The position numbers and the translations under genes are program-made. Below are positions 22,278-35,780 of a DNA stretch of 64,000 bases, piece after piece. The notes beneath the pieces are model-generated. The model did not search any database. It worked only from the letters and a program-made list of their open reading frames with translations, and was not told the origin of the DNA. Every line of letters begins with the position of its first letter. Positions within the stretch are counted from its first letter, which is position 1. The DNA comes from Sclerotinia nivalis (taxonomy: Eukaryota; Ascomycota; Leotiomycetes; Helotiales; Sclerotiniaceae), in assembly GCA_029531795.1 (NCBI GenBank), contig JAPEIS010000012.1, forward strand, positions 1,922,001 to 1,986,000, read 5' to 3'.

Positions 22278-25200
22278 ATGGCCAGTAATCCAGCACCAAT
22301 AGCTATCGTCGGAATTGGCTGTCGGTTTCCAGGCGGTGCCAGCAGTCCAGAAAAGCTTTGGGAAGTTCTCTCTGAAGGCCAGGAAACATGGTCCGAGGTA
22401 CCAGAAGATAGATTTAACTGGAAATCATTTCATCATCCCGACCCCGAAAATGGGGGAACACACAATCATCGTGGTGGTCACTTTCTTGATTCGGATATCG
22501 CCACTTTTGATGGAAAGTTCTTCGGGATTTCCCCTCAAGAATGCGAAGCAATAGATCCTCAATATCGCCTCCAACTAGAAGTCACATATGAGGCATTAGA
22601 AAATGCTGGTCTCTCCTTGGAGAACCTTCGTGGTTCGGATACCGCTGTATACGTCGCTACTTTTGGGAATGATTATGCTGGTATCCAATATAGAGACCTC
22701 GATACAGTCTCAAAATATCATTTAACAGGAACGGGTTCTACCATGGCTTCCAACCAAATTTCTTACCTGCTAGACCTTCGGGGTCCATCCATCACCTTGG
22801 ACACAGGTTGTTCTGGAAGTATCGTCGCCATCCATCAGGCTTGTCAGTCACTCAGAACCGGAGAAGCCAAAATTGCAGTTGCAGGTGGAGTGAGTTTAAT
22901 CATAACTCCCGACCTTATGATACCCATGAGCATGATTGGGTTCGTCTACCACTTTGATACCCCTAATCTTTTCTCCTACAGAGCTTGAGAGATTAAATTC
23001 AACTGACACAATCTAAGCGTACTAAACAAAGATGGGAAATGCTACTCATTCGATAGCCGAGGTGCAGGCTATGGTCGTGGTGAAGGAGCTGCTATGGTAG
23101 TTCTCAAAAAGCTAGACGATGCTATACGGGATGGTGACAATATCCGGGGAATCATCCGGAACTCTGGACTCGGGCAGGACGGAAAAACACCGGGTATCAC
23201 AGTCCCAAGCCGAGAAGCACAATTAAGTCTCATCCAATCCGTCTACCGGCAGGCAAATCTCGATCCCAAACACACAAGATACATCGAAGCCCATGGCACT
23301 GGGACTATCGTTGGAGACGGTAAGCAACGTTTATTTGTTACAACTTCGATAATATTCTCAACTGATATGCTAATTCTTACCTAGGAGCAGAAATCGCTGC
23401 TATTCGCGCAGCTTTCGGTGGTGATGACGAATCTCCTATAAACGTGGGATCTATCAAGCCAAATATTGGGCACCTGGAAAGTGCAAGCGGCATTGCTAGC
23501 CTGATAAAAGCTGTTTTGATGTTGGAGAATGATGCAATACCGCCAAATGTGAATTTGGTAACCTTGAAAGAGAACCTTCAAGGAAGCGATATTGCTGTGA
23601 GCACTCATCCCAAGACCCCAACTATTGACCCTTATTTTGAGAAATCGGGCTGATATTCGATAGATACCAACCAGACTCAAATCATGGGACGAAAATACTT
23701 TACGTCGTATCTCTGTCAACAATTATGGCTACGGAGGAACTAATGGTCACCTTATTCTAGACTCATTGTCTACTTATGAGAACGAAGTTTTTGAGCGTCA
23801 GAAGCTCAACCATGATCAAATTTTAAATGGTTTGCATAACGGTGAGCAATGCCGAATGAGTGGTCATACTAAAACGAATTCCGACGATTTTGTTTTGGTG
23901 AACGGCCATGACCATGAATATACAAATGAAGAACCAAGCGATAATACATCAAACAGTCAGAAAGAGCACTATATTACAAACGGTGTTGCAAAGCCGATAG
24001 GCAATGCGAAAAGTGGCGTTTTGCAACAGCCAGATCACGCAAGCACCTATCCCCAAGTCCTTGTTATGACAGCAAAATCAGAAGAATCGTTAATCAAGAA
24101 CATAGATAATTTGTGGCAATGGGTTTCTCAAAACTCGAATCCTGGAGATGACGCCTTTCGGGACCTGGCATACACCTTGTCAACCCGTCGATCTCTTTTC
24201 CGGTGGAGATACAGTCTCGTAGGCACATCATTCAAAGATATCACGGCACGCTTGAGTTCAAATAACCCGAAACCAACGAAATCTGGAAACCAGCGCCAGA
24301 ATGTCTTTGTGTTCACCGGTCAAGGAGCGCAATGGTTTGCAATGGGCCGTGAGCTTATGGGCCCAAGTACCCTCTACTTGAGATCCCTCCAAGCTTCTGA
24401 CAGAATTTTGAAAGAATTTGGAGCTTCCTGGAGTCTAATGGAGGAACTTTCAAAGGAAGCGTCAACCTCAAGAGTGAATGAGAGCGAGATCGCCCAGCCA
24501 ACTACAACTGCACTACAAATTGCTCTTGTGGATCTCCTTTCCTCTATAAAGATATTACCCGATGCTGTTATTGGTCATTCTAGTGGCGAGATAGCAGCGG
24601 CTTATGCGGCAGGGTCATTAAGTCAACATTCAGCTTTGAAAGCCGCGTATTACCGTGGACTTCTTAGAGTGAGTGGATCATTGAAGGGGGCAATGATGGC
24701 TGTAGGATTGGGCGAGAAATCAGTATCTCAATACATCTCACAAGTCACCTCCGGGAAAGTCGTAGTTGCGTGTTCCAACAGCCCGGAAAGCTCCACCGTG
24801 TCAGGTGACGAAGTTGCAATACTCGAACTGAAGAAAATCCTAGATGCAGAATCGATTTTTGCAAGGAGATTGGCCGTTGATACAGCCTACCACTCGCATC
24901 ATGTCAGATCTGTAGCAGAGCAGTATCTATACAGTCTAGAGGGACTGGAATATAACACTACATCGTCAGCTGTACGGTTTATCTCATCTGTTACCGGGAC
25001 AGAGATGACTTCTGGATTTGGGGCTGATTACTGGGTCAACAATCTTGTCTCCCCGGTTCACTTTCAGAATGGACTAGAAGAATTATGCCGCAAGATGTCA
25101 TTAGCCTCTCCTCAAAGTAAACTTACATTCATCGAATTAGGACCTCATAATGCTCTATCTGGACCTATCAAGCAGACAATAGCTTCATTAAAATTGTCTT

Positions 25201-28200
25201 CGGGATACTTCAGTACGTCTATCTTGGCTAGGAACCAAGATGCACGTTACACTCTTTTAGAGGCTGCCGGTAAACTTTTCGAAGAAGGATGTCCAGTAGA
25301 TTTACAAACGGCGAATTTACTTTTCGAGTCTAATCAACGACAAAAGGTACTGATTGATTTGCCGACTTATTCGTGGGACCACTCAACTAAATATTGGCGC
25401 GAATCACGATTAAGTAAAGCGCATCGATTTCGCAAACATCCATACCATGACCTTCTCGGTTCACGGGTTGCAAGCAGTACAGGTTTGAACCCGGTATGGC
25501 GGCATATGATCGGTGTGGATAATTTACCATGGTTGGGAGAACATGTCATTGATGGTTCCATGATATTCCCAGGCTCGGGATACATATCTATGGCCATTGA
25601 AGCGATGCGTCAATTGATTTCTGAGAGACATGATCCTCTCAGTATCTCAAGCTATAATTTCAAGAACATCCAAATTCCAGCGGCTCTAGTGATACCTTAC
25701 TCACCGACTACTGTCGAGATACAATTAAGCTTTGTTACCGGTAGGAATCAACAGGAAAACTCAAAGTCTAAGTGGGAGGAATTCAAGGTATTTTCGGTCT
25801 CGGCTCAAGGCGCTAGCGTTGAACACTGTCATGGATTCATCATGGCGGAGATGTCATCTGATACAGACGAAGTGGAAACTACAAGAGAAAAGAATCTTGA
25901 TTCATTATCCGAAATTCGTCGTCTTAATGAACTGGAATCAGTCTGCGACGATGAATTAGATTGCGTGGAGCTTTACCGCGATTTAAAATCAAGGGGGAAC
26001 AGTTATGGACCGAATTTCTCCTGCATCAAGGAACTTACTCTTGGTAGCACACATGCTCTGGGAGTTCTGAACATTCCCGATATGTCTCAGAGCATGCCAG
26101 TTCCATTTCAGCAACCTCATGTCATCCATCCTGCAACCCTCGACGCTTTGATGCATCAAGCGGTAGCAATCTTCAATCGCCATACGCAGGATACCGTCTT
26201 CATGATTGTTGGAATTGATGAACTGAAGATATCTTCACGTCTAGCAAGTGAGCCAGGTACCTCTCTAACACTAGCCACAACTACTGCGGGGATTGGTTCA
26301 AGGTTTCCATTGGCAAACATCTCTGCATTTCAGAAGAATTCGGATCTCGACATGGAGGTTGTCATTCAAATGAAAGCTGCAAAAATTCGTGCCACTGGGG
26401 GTGCCAACAGTAATGCGCCAGATGGCACTCAAGAGCGCAATATGAGCTATACCATGAATTGGGATTTGGATGCTGACCATATGACCTCTTCAATGTTTTT
26501 ACCAGGTCCAGATGCCTTCGAAGCCGATCGAGCGCAAGAGCGAAAGCTAGACTTTTTGAATCAAGCCGCCGCAATTTACGTTAGTCGCTGTGTGAAAAGT
26601 CTTACAGCCAATGGCCCGCCGAAACTTTCGGGGCATTTTCCGCATCTTTTCAAGTGGATGAAGCGATGGCAAGAATCTGAAGAATTTAAATCCTTGCTTC
26701 AAGACGTTTTCGAGACCAATGTGGAACAAATCCTTCAAGATGCGCAGAAACTTGGAGTCGAAGGAGAGTTACTATGGCGAGTGGGACGCGAATTGGATTC
26801 CATTCTAATCGGAAAGTCAGATGCGCTTTCCTTGATGTTGGAAAATGACCTGTTATATCGTCTCTACGCGGATGATGCTTCATCGCGATGCTATGCACAT
26901 GTCATTTCGTATATGAAAAAGCTTGTTTTCAAAAACCCAAACATGAAGGTCATTGAATTAGGTGGTGGAACCGGAGGAACCACAGCCCCATTATTAGGGG
27001 CTCTCGATTTAAATGGTATTCTTCCTTTCGAAAAGTACGTCTTTACTGATGTTTCTTCTGGCTTCTTCGAGCGCACCAGGGCTCGTCTTCAGAAATGGGA
27101 CAGCTATCTAGAGTATAAAAAGTTGGACTTGAACATTGATATATCGGAACAGGGTTTTGAAGAAGAGGGTTATGATCTAATTATAGCTGCAAACTGTCTC
27201 CATGTCGCCTCTTCGATGGATGTCGTGATGTCAAGTGTCAGAAACCTTCTTAAACCTGGTGGAAAGATTGTTATGATCGAAATGACTCGTACCGTACCCC
27301 TCTACAACACCTTTGTTGGTTTACTGGACGGCTGGTGGGCAGGTATAGAAGATGGTCGAGTCGATAGTCCAGGTTTATCAGTTGAGCAGTGGCACCCCAC
27401 ACTGTTAAGGAACAGTTTCAGTGGTGTAGAAATTGTCGCAAATGATTTCGAAGGCAAAGCTCAACGTTCAGCAGTGCTGGTATCCAGAGCAGCTGATCGA
27501 ATTAATAATCTCTCGGTCCGACCAAGTGTACCAATAAAACTAATCTTCTGCCCTAGCTGGTCAGTTCATCCTCCACAATTTGCCATCGATTTAAGCTCTG
27601 GGTTGATTAAGCATGGATTCAACGTGACAATGGAGAACCTTTTCACCACTCAGTTTAGTGCGGAGCACATATATATCATCCTTGACGACGGTTTAGACCC
27701 GATTCTGACGACGGATACACCCACGGTATTCGGACATGTTAAAAGCCTCTTGGAGAAAGCTACACGGGTACTGTGGGTCAGCTCTCAAGATAATCCTACG
27801 GCAAACATGAATCCTGAAAAGGGGATGATTGCTGGGCTTGCCCGCGTTGTTCGAGCTGAAAATGAACTTTTACGCCTCATAACAATGGATGTTCAAGACA
27901 GTATCTTCAAATCATTTGGTGGGCTCATCCAGGCTATTATTAAAATTGTCAAAAGCGGACTTAATGATTCCAGTGGATCGGCAAAGGAGCTCGAGTATAT
28001 ATACAGGAACCAAGAGGTGTTAATACCACGACTTTTACAGAATGAAAACATCAACGAGCGTATACAGAACGTCAGTGGAAAGGTAAAACTGCAGACACAA
28101 CCATTCCATCAGCCCAATAGACCACTCAAGCTCCATGTTCAAAAGCCTGGATTCTTGGATAGTCTCTCATTTGTGGATGATAAAGCATTGGAAGGGTCCT

Positions 28201-31200
28201 TGTCAGCTTCACATATAGAGGTACGAGTTGAGGCATGTGGCCTAAACTTTAAAGATGTCCTCATAGCGCTAGGCCAAATTAGCAAGGACTATTCAATGAC
28301 AGCCGAATTTGCTGGAGTAGTCACCAAGGTCGGCTCTGATCACCAGAGTTTGTTTCAAGTTGGTGATCGTGTTTGCGGTATGGGTGGGTCACCATATGCT
28401 AGCACTGTTAGACTTGATGGACAAAGAGCAAGCCATTTTCCATTATCAATGTCGTTCGAAGTAGCTGCTTCTATACCTGTTGTTTTTGCAACGGCCTACC
28501 ATGGGCTGGTAGATATTGCAAACCTTCAAATGAATCAAACTGTTTTGATTCATTCGGCAGCTGGCGGGGTAGGTCAAGCTGCGCTGCGGATTGCCCAGCA
28601 TATTGGGGCAGAAATATTTGTGACCGTCGGCAATGCAGCAAAACGCGAATTACTTATCAAACAGTTTGGGATTCCAGAAGATCACATTTTTTCCAGTAAG
28701 TTGCGAACATTCAGACAAGGCATTTACCGGATCACCAAGGGCAAAGGAGTCGACGTTATACTGAATTCTCTTTCTGGTGAGACACTTCAGGAATCATGAG
28801 CTTCCATTGCAAGATTTGGTGTTTTCATTGAACTGGGTAAAGCCGACGCTTTATCAAACGCGGGTTTGAGCATGGCACCCTTTGAGAGAAATGTTACATT
28901 TGCTTCGATCGATTTGCAAATGATTGCCGACTATCGACCCCAAAAGATAAGAAGCATTTTGCAAGCGGTTTTAAGCTTGTTTGAAGACGGGGCTTATCTT
29001 CCTATCAATCCCATTACCACAATGTCTATTACCAATATTGAAGATGCTTTTAGGCTCCTTCAAACACGCAAACATACAGGCAAGGTTATCTTGAAGGCCG
29101 ATTCCGAGGCCACAGTGAAAGCACCAGCGGTAGCGGCCAATGACTTGATCATCTCTGAGGAAGGGGTGTGTTTAATTGCCGGCGGACTTGGTGGCCTTGG
29201 TTTAGAAATTGCTCGTATGCTTGGTAGAAATGGAACAAAAAGTATTGCACTAATGTCGCGAAGACATTTAACTTCATCGGAGCTGGGACACCTTGAGGAA
29301 GAATTCAAACTTCTAGGGACAAAGTTGTACATTTTGACTTGCGATATCACAGAACTTTCAAAATTGAGAGAGTCAATTTCACCTTTTGGCGTTGATATGC
29401 CTCCAATAAAAAGTGTGATCCAAGCATCCACAATCCTTCAGGATCGTGTCTTAAGCAAAATGAGTCTTGAAGATTTCAAATTAGCGACCCAACCAAAGTG
29501 TCTTGGGACTAGTAATCTGGTCGAAGTATTCAACGACCAGCCTCTCGATTTCTTCCTCATGCTTTCGTCTACTGCTGGTATGTTAGGTATGATATCTCAA
29601 GCCAATTATGCCGCAGGAAACAATTATATGGATACACTTGCACAGAACAAGAGAATTGCCAAAGACGCAACCACCAATTTTGTTTCAATTGATTTTGGTC
29701 CCATCGATGATGCCGGAATTATTGCGGACAGAACGAGAGCAAAGGAGGGTATGCTTCGCAGAGGCTTCGTTTTGATCAAGTTAAAAGAGATTCTGGCCTT
29801 GATAAGCTACGCAATTAGCCACTCTGCAAAAAGAGAGAAAAGTAATCAATTTGTCCTCGGATTCGATTACAAATCCATCACAGAATCAGATAACACAGAT
29901 ACACTCCAAAACCCAATGTTCTCACATCTCCTCCGACATTCAAGTAGACAAAGTTTCAAAGAGGATAAATCGCCCGTTAAAAGTATCCAAACTCTTATCG
30001 CAGCGGCAAAAGATACTTCCAAAATCAATCTCATGATTGCTGAAGAAATCGCAAGGAAGATGTCCAATCTCGTGGCTATGGATTTTGAAGAAATCGAACT
30101 TGAGCGCCGTATGGCTGATTTTGGATTGGATTCTTTGGTCATCATCGAAATGAAAAATTGGATAACACAGACCTTCCAAGCCAAACTTCAAGCCTCGGAG
30201 ATATCTGATGTGTCAAATATTATGAATTTAGCTGGGATTGTGGCTTCTAGATCAGCACTCATCACCAAGAATTTACCGAGTCAACCTCCTGAAAGCGATG
30301 ACTCGAGGACTGCACCTGAGCAAAAGGAACCAGAAATCGTAGAGCAGAAGGAAGTGAAGGAAATCATTACTTTACCAAAACAACCATTACCAGATCTAGA
30401 TAATTCTCTATCCCAATTTCTAGATTCTCTCCTCCCGGTACTCACCTCGGAAGAATACGCTCGCTACAAAAATTACGTCACTGAATTTCTCAAACCAGAA
30501 GGATTCGGACAAAAACTCCAAGCTCGACTTTCTAAAGTAGCTCAGGACCCCCAGGTAGAAAATTGGCTCAGCGAATTCTACGCTACTAGCATGTTCCTAA
30601 AAGGTCGTCGTCCATTAGTTCCCTGGCTCAACTTTTTTGCTACGCATTTTATGAGTCCGGTTCCTCACGCCGCCGCAGAGAGGGCAGCTATTATTTCGAA
30701 TGCGGCGTTTCGGTTTAAGCGAGAGCTGGAGAGATGTGAAGTGGGTTATGGATATTATAATGAGCAGCCTATTAGTAAAGATGCTTATCAGTGGTTTTTT
30801 AACGCGACGCGCGAACCAGGAAATCCAAAAGATTTTATGAGAAGATATCCTGGCAATGATTATATGATTGCCTTTCGCAGGGGGCATGCCTACAAGATTT
30901 CTGTACCCGATTTGGATGAGGTTACCTCTTATTCGGCGCTCAGAGATGCTTTTCAAAATATTCTAGATGCCGATCAAAAGTCAGAATCATGGGTTGGAGT
31001 GTTGACGCAAGATACACGCGATCGTTGGGCAGATGTATGTTTGTTCTTGTTCGTTTTCTTTATCATACTAATTCTTAATAGCTCCGTACCGAACTCCAAG
31101 CTCTAAGCAAAGAGAACGAAACATGGATTCATGATATTGAAGCTTCCGCATTTGTTCTCTACTTAGATGATGTCCAACCACAGAATGCCTCAGAAAGAGG

Positions 31201-32208
31201 ACCGCACTTCCTTCATGCCAATGGTTTCAATAGATGGAGTGATAAAACCATCCAATTCTCCATCTGTGACAATGGAATTTCGGCAACCATTGGCGAACAC
31301 ACTATGTTAGACGGAGTGACATTTCTCCGCTTGAATGATTTCGTCACCAAAGCAATAATGACCTTTAACCCTCAGGATCCCACTAACATTCCCTCTCACC
31401 CAGCACCTGTAATCACAGTTTCAGAACCTTATACATTCAAAACCACACCAGTAATCGAAGAACATATCACTCGCATCCGAGCACAACTCAAAAAGGACAC
31501 ATCACGCGTCGAATTTCGCGCCTTTGAGATCCCCACCCTCAATCGCGAGCTCTTCCGTCTGCACAAATGTCCACCCAATTCCGGTTTCCAATTAGCTATT
31601 CAACTAGCCGTTCGCCGCTACTTTGGACATAACCCCGCAGCATTCGAACCTATTTCCTTGAATCACTTCCACAAAGGTCGAATTGATGTAAACCACATTA
31701 TGCGTCCTTCTATTTCTAATTTTTGCGCCGCGGCTGCAGATACTAAAATGCCTGCTGATGAATTACGGGGTTTATTTTTGGATGCCGCACGAATTCACGC
31801 TAGTAATGTAATAACTACATCGAGAGGACACGGATTTGATAGACATCTCTTCGCGCTCGAATGGTCCATTCGAGAAGGTGAGACGGTCCCGGCATTATTC
31901 ACAGATCCGACATATAAGTGTAAAAGACGACCTCCTCAGATTATGACCAATTGTATTGTGGGTGAGGCGCTTGAGGGAGGTGACTTTTTTGATCATCCGA
32001 ATGGAGTTTCTGTTACTTATGAGACGAAGGATGCATTGTGAGTTTGTATCATTTCCGTCGCTAACATTCTAGAGTATTTGCTGACTTTTTTGTTCACAAT
32101 AGTACGAAGATATCTATTTGGGGTCCTGTTGGACAGGTTGATAAACTTATAGAAGTTTTGGAGGAGAGTTGTAGGGATATTAGAGCTATCATAGAATTTG
32201 AGCCTTAA
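22278..32208 (+). CDS. Highly reducing type I polyketide synthase with C-terminal carnitine acyltransferase; one in-frame stop
   Basis: Six exons: 22278-22939, 23018-23319, 23385-23596, 23664-31034, 31082-32037, 32103-32208; five introns of 47-78 bp in matching phases; 3203 codons. Domains with approximate residues: KS 1-430 (DTGCSGS active Cys, EAHGTG, NIGHLE); acyltransferase ~600-900 ([14 protein letters not shown]); DH ~980-1270 ([18 protein letters not shown]); C-methyltransferase ~1450-1650 ([10 protein letters not shown] intact, so probably active); ER ~1890-2220 ([14 protein letters not shown]); KR ~2225-2480 ([17 protein letters not shown], Tyr in SQANYAAGN); ACP ~2530-2600 (DFGLDSL, Ser for phosphopantetheine); carnitine acyltransferase ~2635-3202 (catalytic His in GEHTMLDG). 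It should build a reduced, methylated chain and release it by acyl transfer rather than by a thioesterase. A TGA at 28797-28799 (codon ~2104) interrupts the ER, where relatives have Trp, so full-length product needs readthrough or a different allele. Confidence 0.93.
28797..28799 (+). other. In-frame TGA inside the ER domain of the PKS
   Basis: Sequence on both sides stays in one frame and is conserved ([10 protein letters not shown] before; [17 protein letters not shown] after). Related synthases usually read ...ASW.CI..FG at this place, so a single G-to-A change of TGG explains the stop. No intron with plausible ends and length removes it without deleting conserved residues. A chain stopped here would keep KS to part of ER and lose KR, ACP and the acyltransferase. 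Confidence 0.85.
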
Positions 32209-33051
32209 CTCTCTTTTGGTGTTGGGAAATAGAATTTTGAAAGCAATGTCGTCAGGATATCAAGTAAACCATAGAACAGGAGGTCCCACACTCTTTTTTG
32301 TACATCGGAGTTTATAGATTTAGAATATTTTATACTACACTCAACTCATCCCGATTACTAACCTCCCAAAAAAAAATCAGCATTTCGAATTTCCGTTCTT
32401 GTAATGCATGCCGCCATCAATCAAGACAGCTTATAACATACCCATCCTACGTTCAGATTGAAAGGTAAACCAGTAGCATCTGAATGCGAATCTCAAAAAA
32501 TCAAAAAATCACCCTCTCAATATGAAATCCAAGTGAAAAAAAATTTGGTCTCGAGACAACTTGCGCTAGCAACTTGGTTGTTCCTCGGCATCTCAAATTC
32601 AACACGGCGTACTACTCATAGAATAGTCTCCCTTCATAGGTGAGCATAGACTGGGTTAAGAAGTAGAAGATAGTGAACTCTTTAGTCCGGAGAGGGAACC
32701 CAGAAGGTGGCTTAACAAGTGTGGGTTGGATATTGCGCCAAAAAAAAATGGAGAAATATAATTATGCCACATGGAATAATCAAATCAGTAGTGGTTGTTC
32801 TAGCGGTACTATTAAAATGATAATTTTCAATTTTTCACAATAGCTCGCTTTAACCCAGGGGTCAACTCATCACCCGTATCTACCTAGCTTTTTGGAGCGC
32901 ACTCGAGGCTCAGCACTCAAATAATGAAAAGGGTATCATATTTCCTTCAATATACGCTCAAAATATCAGATCCCATATGATCTTGACTGCAAATTTCCCC
33001 CCTTAATTATGTCCAGTGTGTCGCCCCTCAAATACATGTAATAATAACAAA
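32209..33051. other. Intergenic between convergent PKS and copper-fist gene
   Basis: About 840 bases holding two facing 3' ends. A small open frame at 32458-32643 has no recognisable content. Confidence 0.5.
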
Positions 33052-34820
33052 TCACATATTGTGTATAGTACAGCCAATGCAGGCGCAGTCATCGCCACAA
33101 GGACAAGTATCCTTCTCCCCTGGACAAGGAATATCTGGGACACGATGAATAGTGCAGCCCAAGCATTGACAATCATCGCCACATGGGCAACTTTGAGTAT
33201 CACCTCCACATCCATCTTCTGTAGTAAAAGGATAATTCACGAAAAAGAAATCTGATGCCGAAAGACTTTGTTCTTCAACAGTTCCAGAAGTAGTACTCGA
33301 TGGAGTAGCAGGAGGCGGAGAAGTAGGATTTTCTTTGATCACATCTTGTGTCTGAATTGAAGTAGGCGCAACATTTCCATTCCCGTGGCCATTATTGTAC
33401 ATGTCTGGTTCGAGTTGCATTGATTCCCAAGCCGAAAGGACGTATTGTCTTGTCGCATCATTATATGGATGGGCTGCACAACCAACACATTGACAACCAT
33501 CACCACAGCCACAAGTATGAACTGTATCTAGGTTCTGAGGCAGCGGGTTTGAACCAAAAGCTAAGGATGCGGTAGGAATAGATGTTTGTCCTGGAATATG
33601 ACCATAACTCATATCACGTACACCTTGGCGCCAAGCAGATGGCTGCAGTGGATTCTGATAAGAACCATAAGTAGCAGGATATGTAAATACAGTAGGTGGA
33701 TATTGTGAATACATGGCATTATTCATCGAAAATCCATTTTGTGGTATTTGTGTGTTCATTAAGGGTGTATTCGTCTGGGAACTTTGAGTAGTTGACGGCT
33801 TGTTCTTTGAAGAACAACAACTTTTAGGTTTGGGTGTAGTTTTTGTAGGTTCCGGCATTGCACTAGCATTCGAAGAAGTGTGGCTATGGGTATTTTTTCT
33901 AGGGGCGCAACATGAACCACCATTCGTAATAACATTATCGATGTAAGGTGGAGTTTCCGGAGTAGATGGCGCACAACAAGAGCCGCCGTTCATTTTCGGA
34001 GTAATTTGCCCATTCTTAACTTCAGTTGGTGTTTCGAGAGGACTTTCCACAACTTGATCTAAACTGCCATGTCCATTCGCATATCCATTTGTTCTTATAT
34101 CTGATATTGGTGCTCCTAAGCTATGCATAGGCGGAGGTAGTTGGAGAGGAACATTGGCATATTGTTGTTGCATAAGTGGATACTGTGGTGGACCAAATCC
34201 ATAAGGTTGAGGAGCAGTCGACATATGATATGCGTTGGGGGGAATGATTTGCATTCTCTGAGTATGTTGATCGAAAGGAACTATATTGACCTGATTCAAA
34301 TCCATCCGGTCCAAATTCACCGGGTCAAATGATTGTCTCCTACTCGACTGCGGCCTTGTTGCTGTCTTGTGTATTTTGAATGTGAGTTGCGTTGGAGAAG
34401 TCGGATCGGATATGGAGTTTACTCGTTGTATAGGGGTCGGAGGGGTCGACACAGGTGTATCGGTACCACAGTGACATGCTTGTTTCCTTGGAATAGCAGC
34501 TGTGACACTTCCACAGTTACATGGTTGATCTTTCGGATGAGGGCATGCACTGAGAGGTCGTCCAGGTTTCCTCACCGGTACCATCAGTCTCTCGTTCGCG
34601 TGTGTACATTTTGTTGATCGATGGCCTCTGATACATGGCTCACTATATATAGCAAGTCTATGTTAGCATATCAAGGACAAATGGCCGGTAGGTCAAAGTT
34701 TATATCCTTTGTCTTGTGAACCACTTCAAGTGCACCTATCCGTAACTTTTACCAATCATGAATACGCCAAGGGTGGGTCTGAACATACCAGGCCATTTTC
34801 AATCCATTGATCAATGGCAT
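33052..34820 (-). CDS. Copper-fist transcription factor (MAC1/CUF1/GRISEA-like)
   Basis: Exon 1 34820-34789 is only 32 bases (reads MPLINGLKMA plus two bases of Cys). A 146 bp intron 34788-34643 (GTATGT..TATAG) follows, then exon 2 34642-33052; 540 residues. Joining restores the copper-fist DNA-binding and zinc domain, residues 1-60: AC.PCIRGHR, STKCTHANERL, then RKPGRP and CPHP...CNCGS. The middle is Ser/Pro/Gln/Asn-rich with three double-Cys patches (GGSCCAP twice, KSCCSS). The C terminus has three copies of CxCxxxCxCxxC ending in His (residues ~387, ~495, ~528), the copper-sensing repeats of activators of copper uptake. It probably regulates copper transport genes according to copper status. 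Its place beside the PKS may be coincidental. Confidence 0.9.
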
Positions 34821-35780
34821 CTTTCAAACAATCGAAATTCTCTCGAGTCGCTCCAGAACAAAGTCGGCTGACCAAAACAGAAAGAATTGAAGGGCAAACA
34901 AATTCCTTCCGAGAAGAAAATCGGAAAAATGATCAACGGTCTGACTTGTACGACTTGCATGGAATGGTTCCTGCGTGTTTCCAACAGAGATTTGACCCAA
35001 GGTGGTGCTTCGCGGAGGGTGGAAAGAATTCAACAGGGGTCGAATATGAAATAGTTGATATCATGAGAAAGTATTAAAGCAGGAAATCAAGAAAGAGCTG
35101 AAATAAACGGATGATTACTCCGGGTGTAGTAGGGTGAATTGATATTCCTAATTCAAAGTAGGAAGTGGGAAAGTTGTTGAAGAGATCCGAGCTGATAATC
35201 AGAATCAGGTAAGATATCACCCACCAACAATGAAGCCTCGTTTGTTCCTTTGATCTATTGAGAAAATTGAGAAAACTGGGAAATTGTTTGTTCTACTTGT
35301 AAGGACGATGGACCGGATGACAATAATAAATGTCTGACAGCTACAACTAAAATAATCGAGTTTCTTAAAGAATATTGAATGAAAGAAAATTGAGTTACTC
35401 ATGGTAAGTAGGGTATCATCGTAAGATCTCAATATGGTAGGTAGGTTAGGTAGGCTAGGTAGGTAGACAGGTTAGTGGGGGGGGTGGTATGAAGAAGATG
35501 TTGTAGTTGCTTGATATTATTTGCTGAATTGAGGATTGAGGAGTGAAGTTTGAAGAACCTTGTCTAAATTTGAGCAAGTTTTAATTGGTTGCTTGGACTT
35601 GACAGCCGTGCGATGACACGCAAAACATAATGTAATCCTGTAAAATCATATAATATCCATATATACTAATTGATTTTTAGTAATCTTATATTGTATACTC
35701 TTCATCATATATTCTTCTTAAACCCCCCATTTCTATCTATATATCAGTAATATATTTCTCATTCAAATACTTAAATAGTC

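Noticed and set aside
28797..28799. Selenocysteine or intron explanation for the PKS stop
   Set aside because: Selenoprotein machinery is not known from filamentous ascomycetes, the family residue is Trp and not Cys, and possible introns around it are too short or would delete conserved ER residues.
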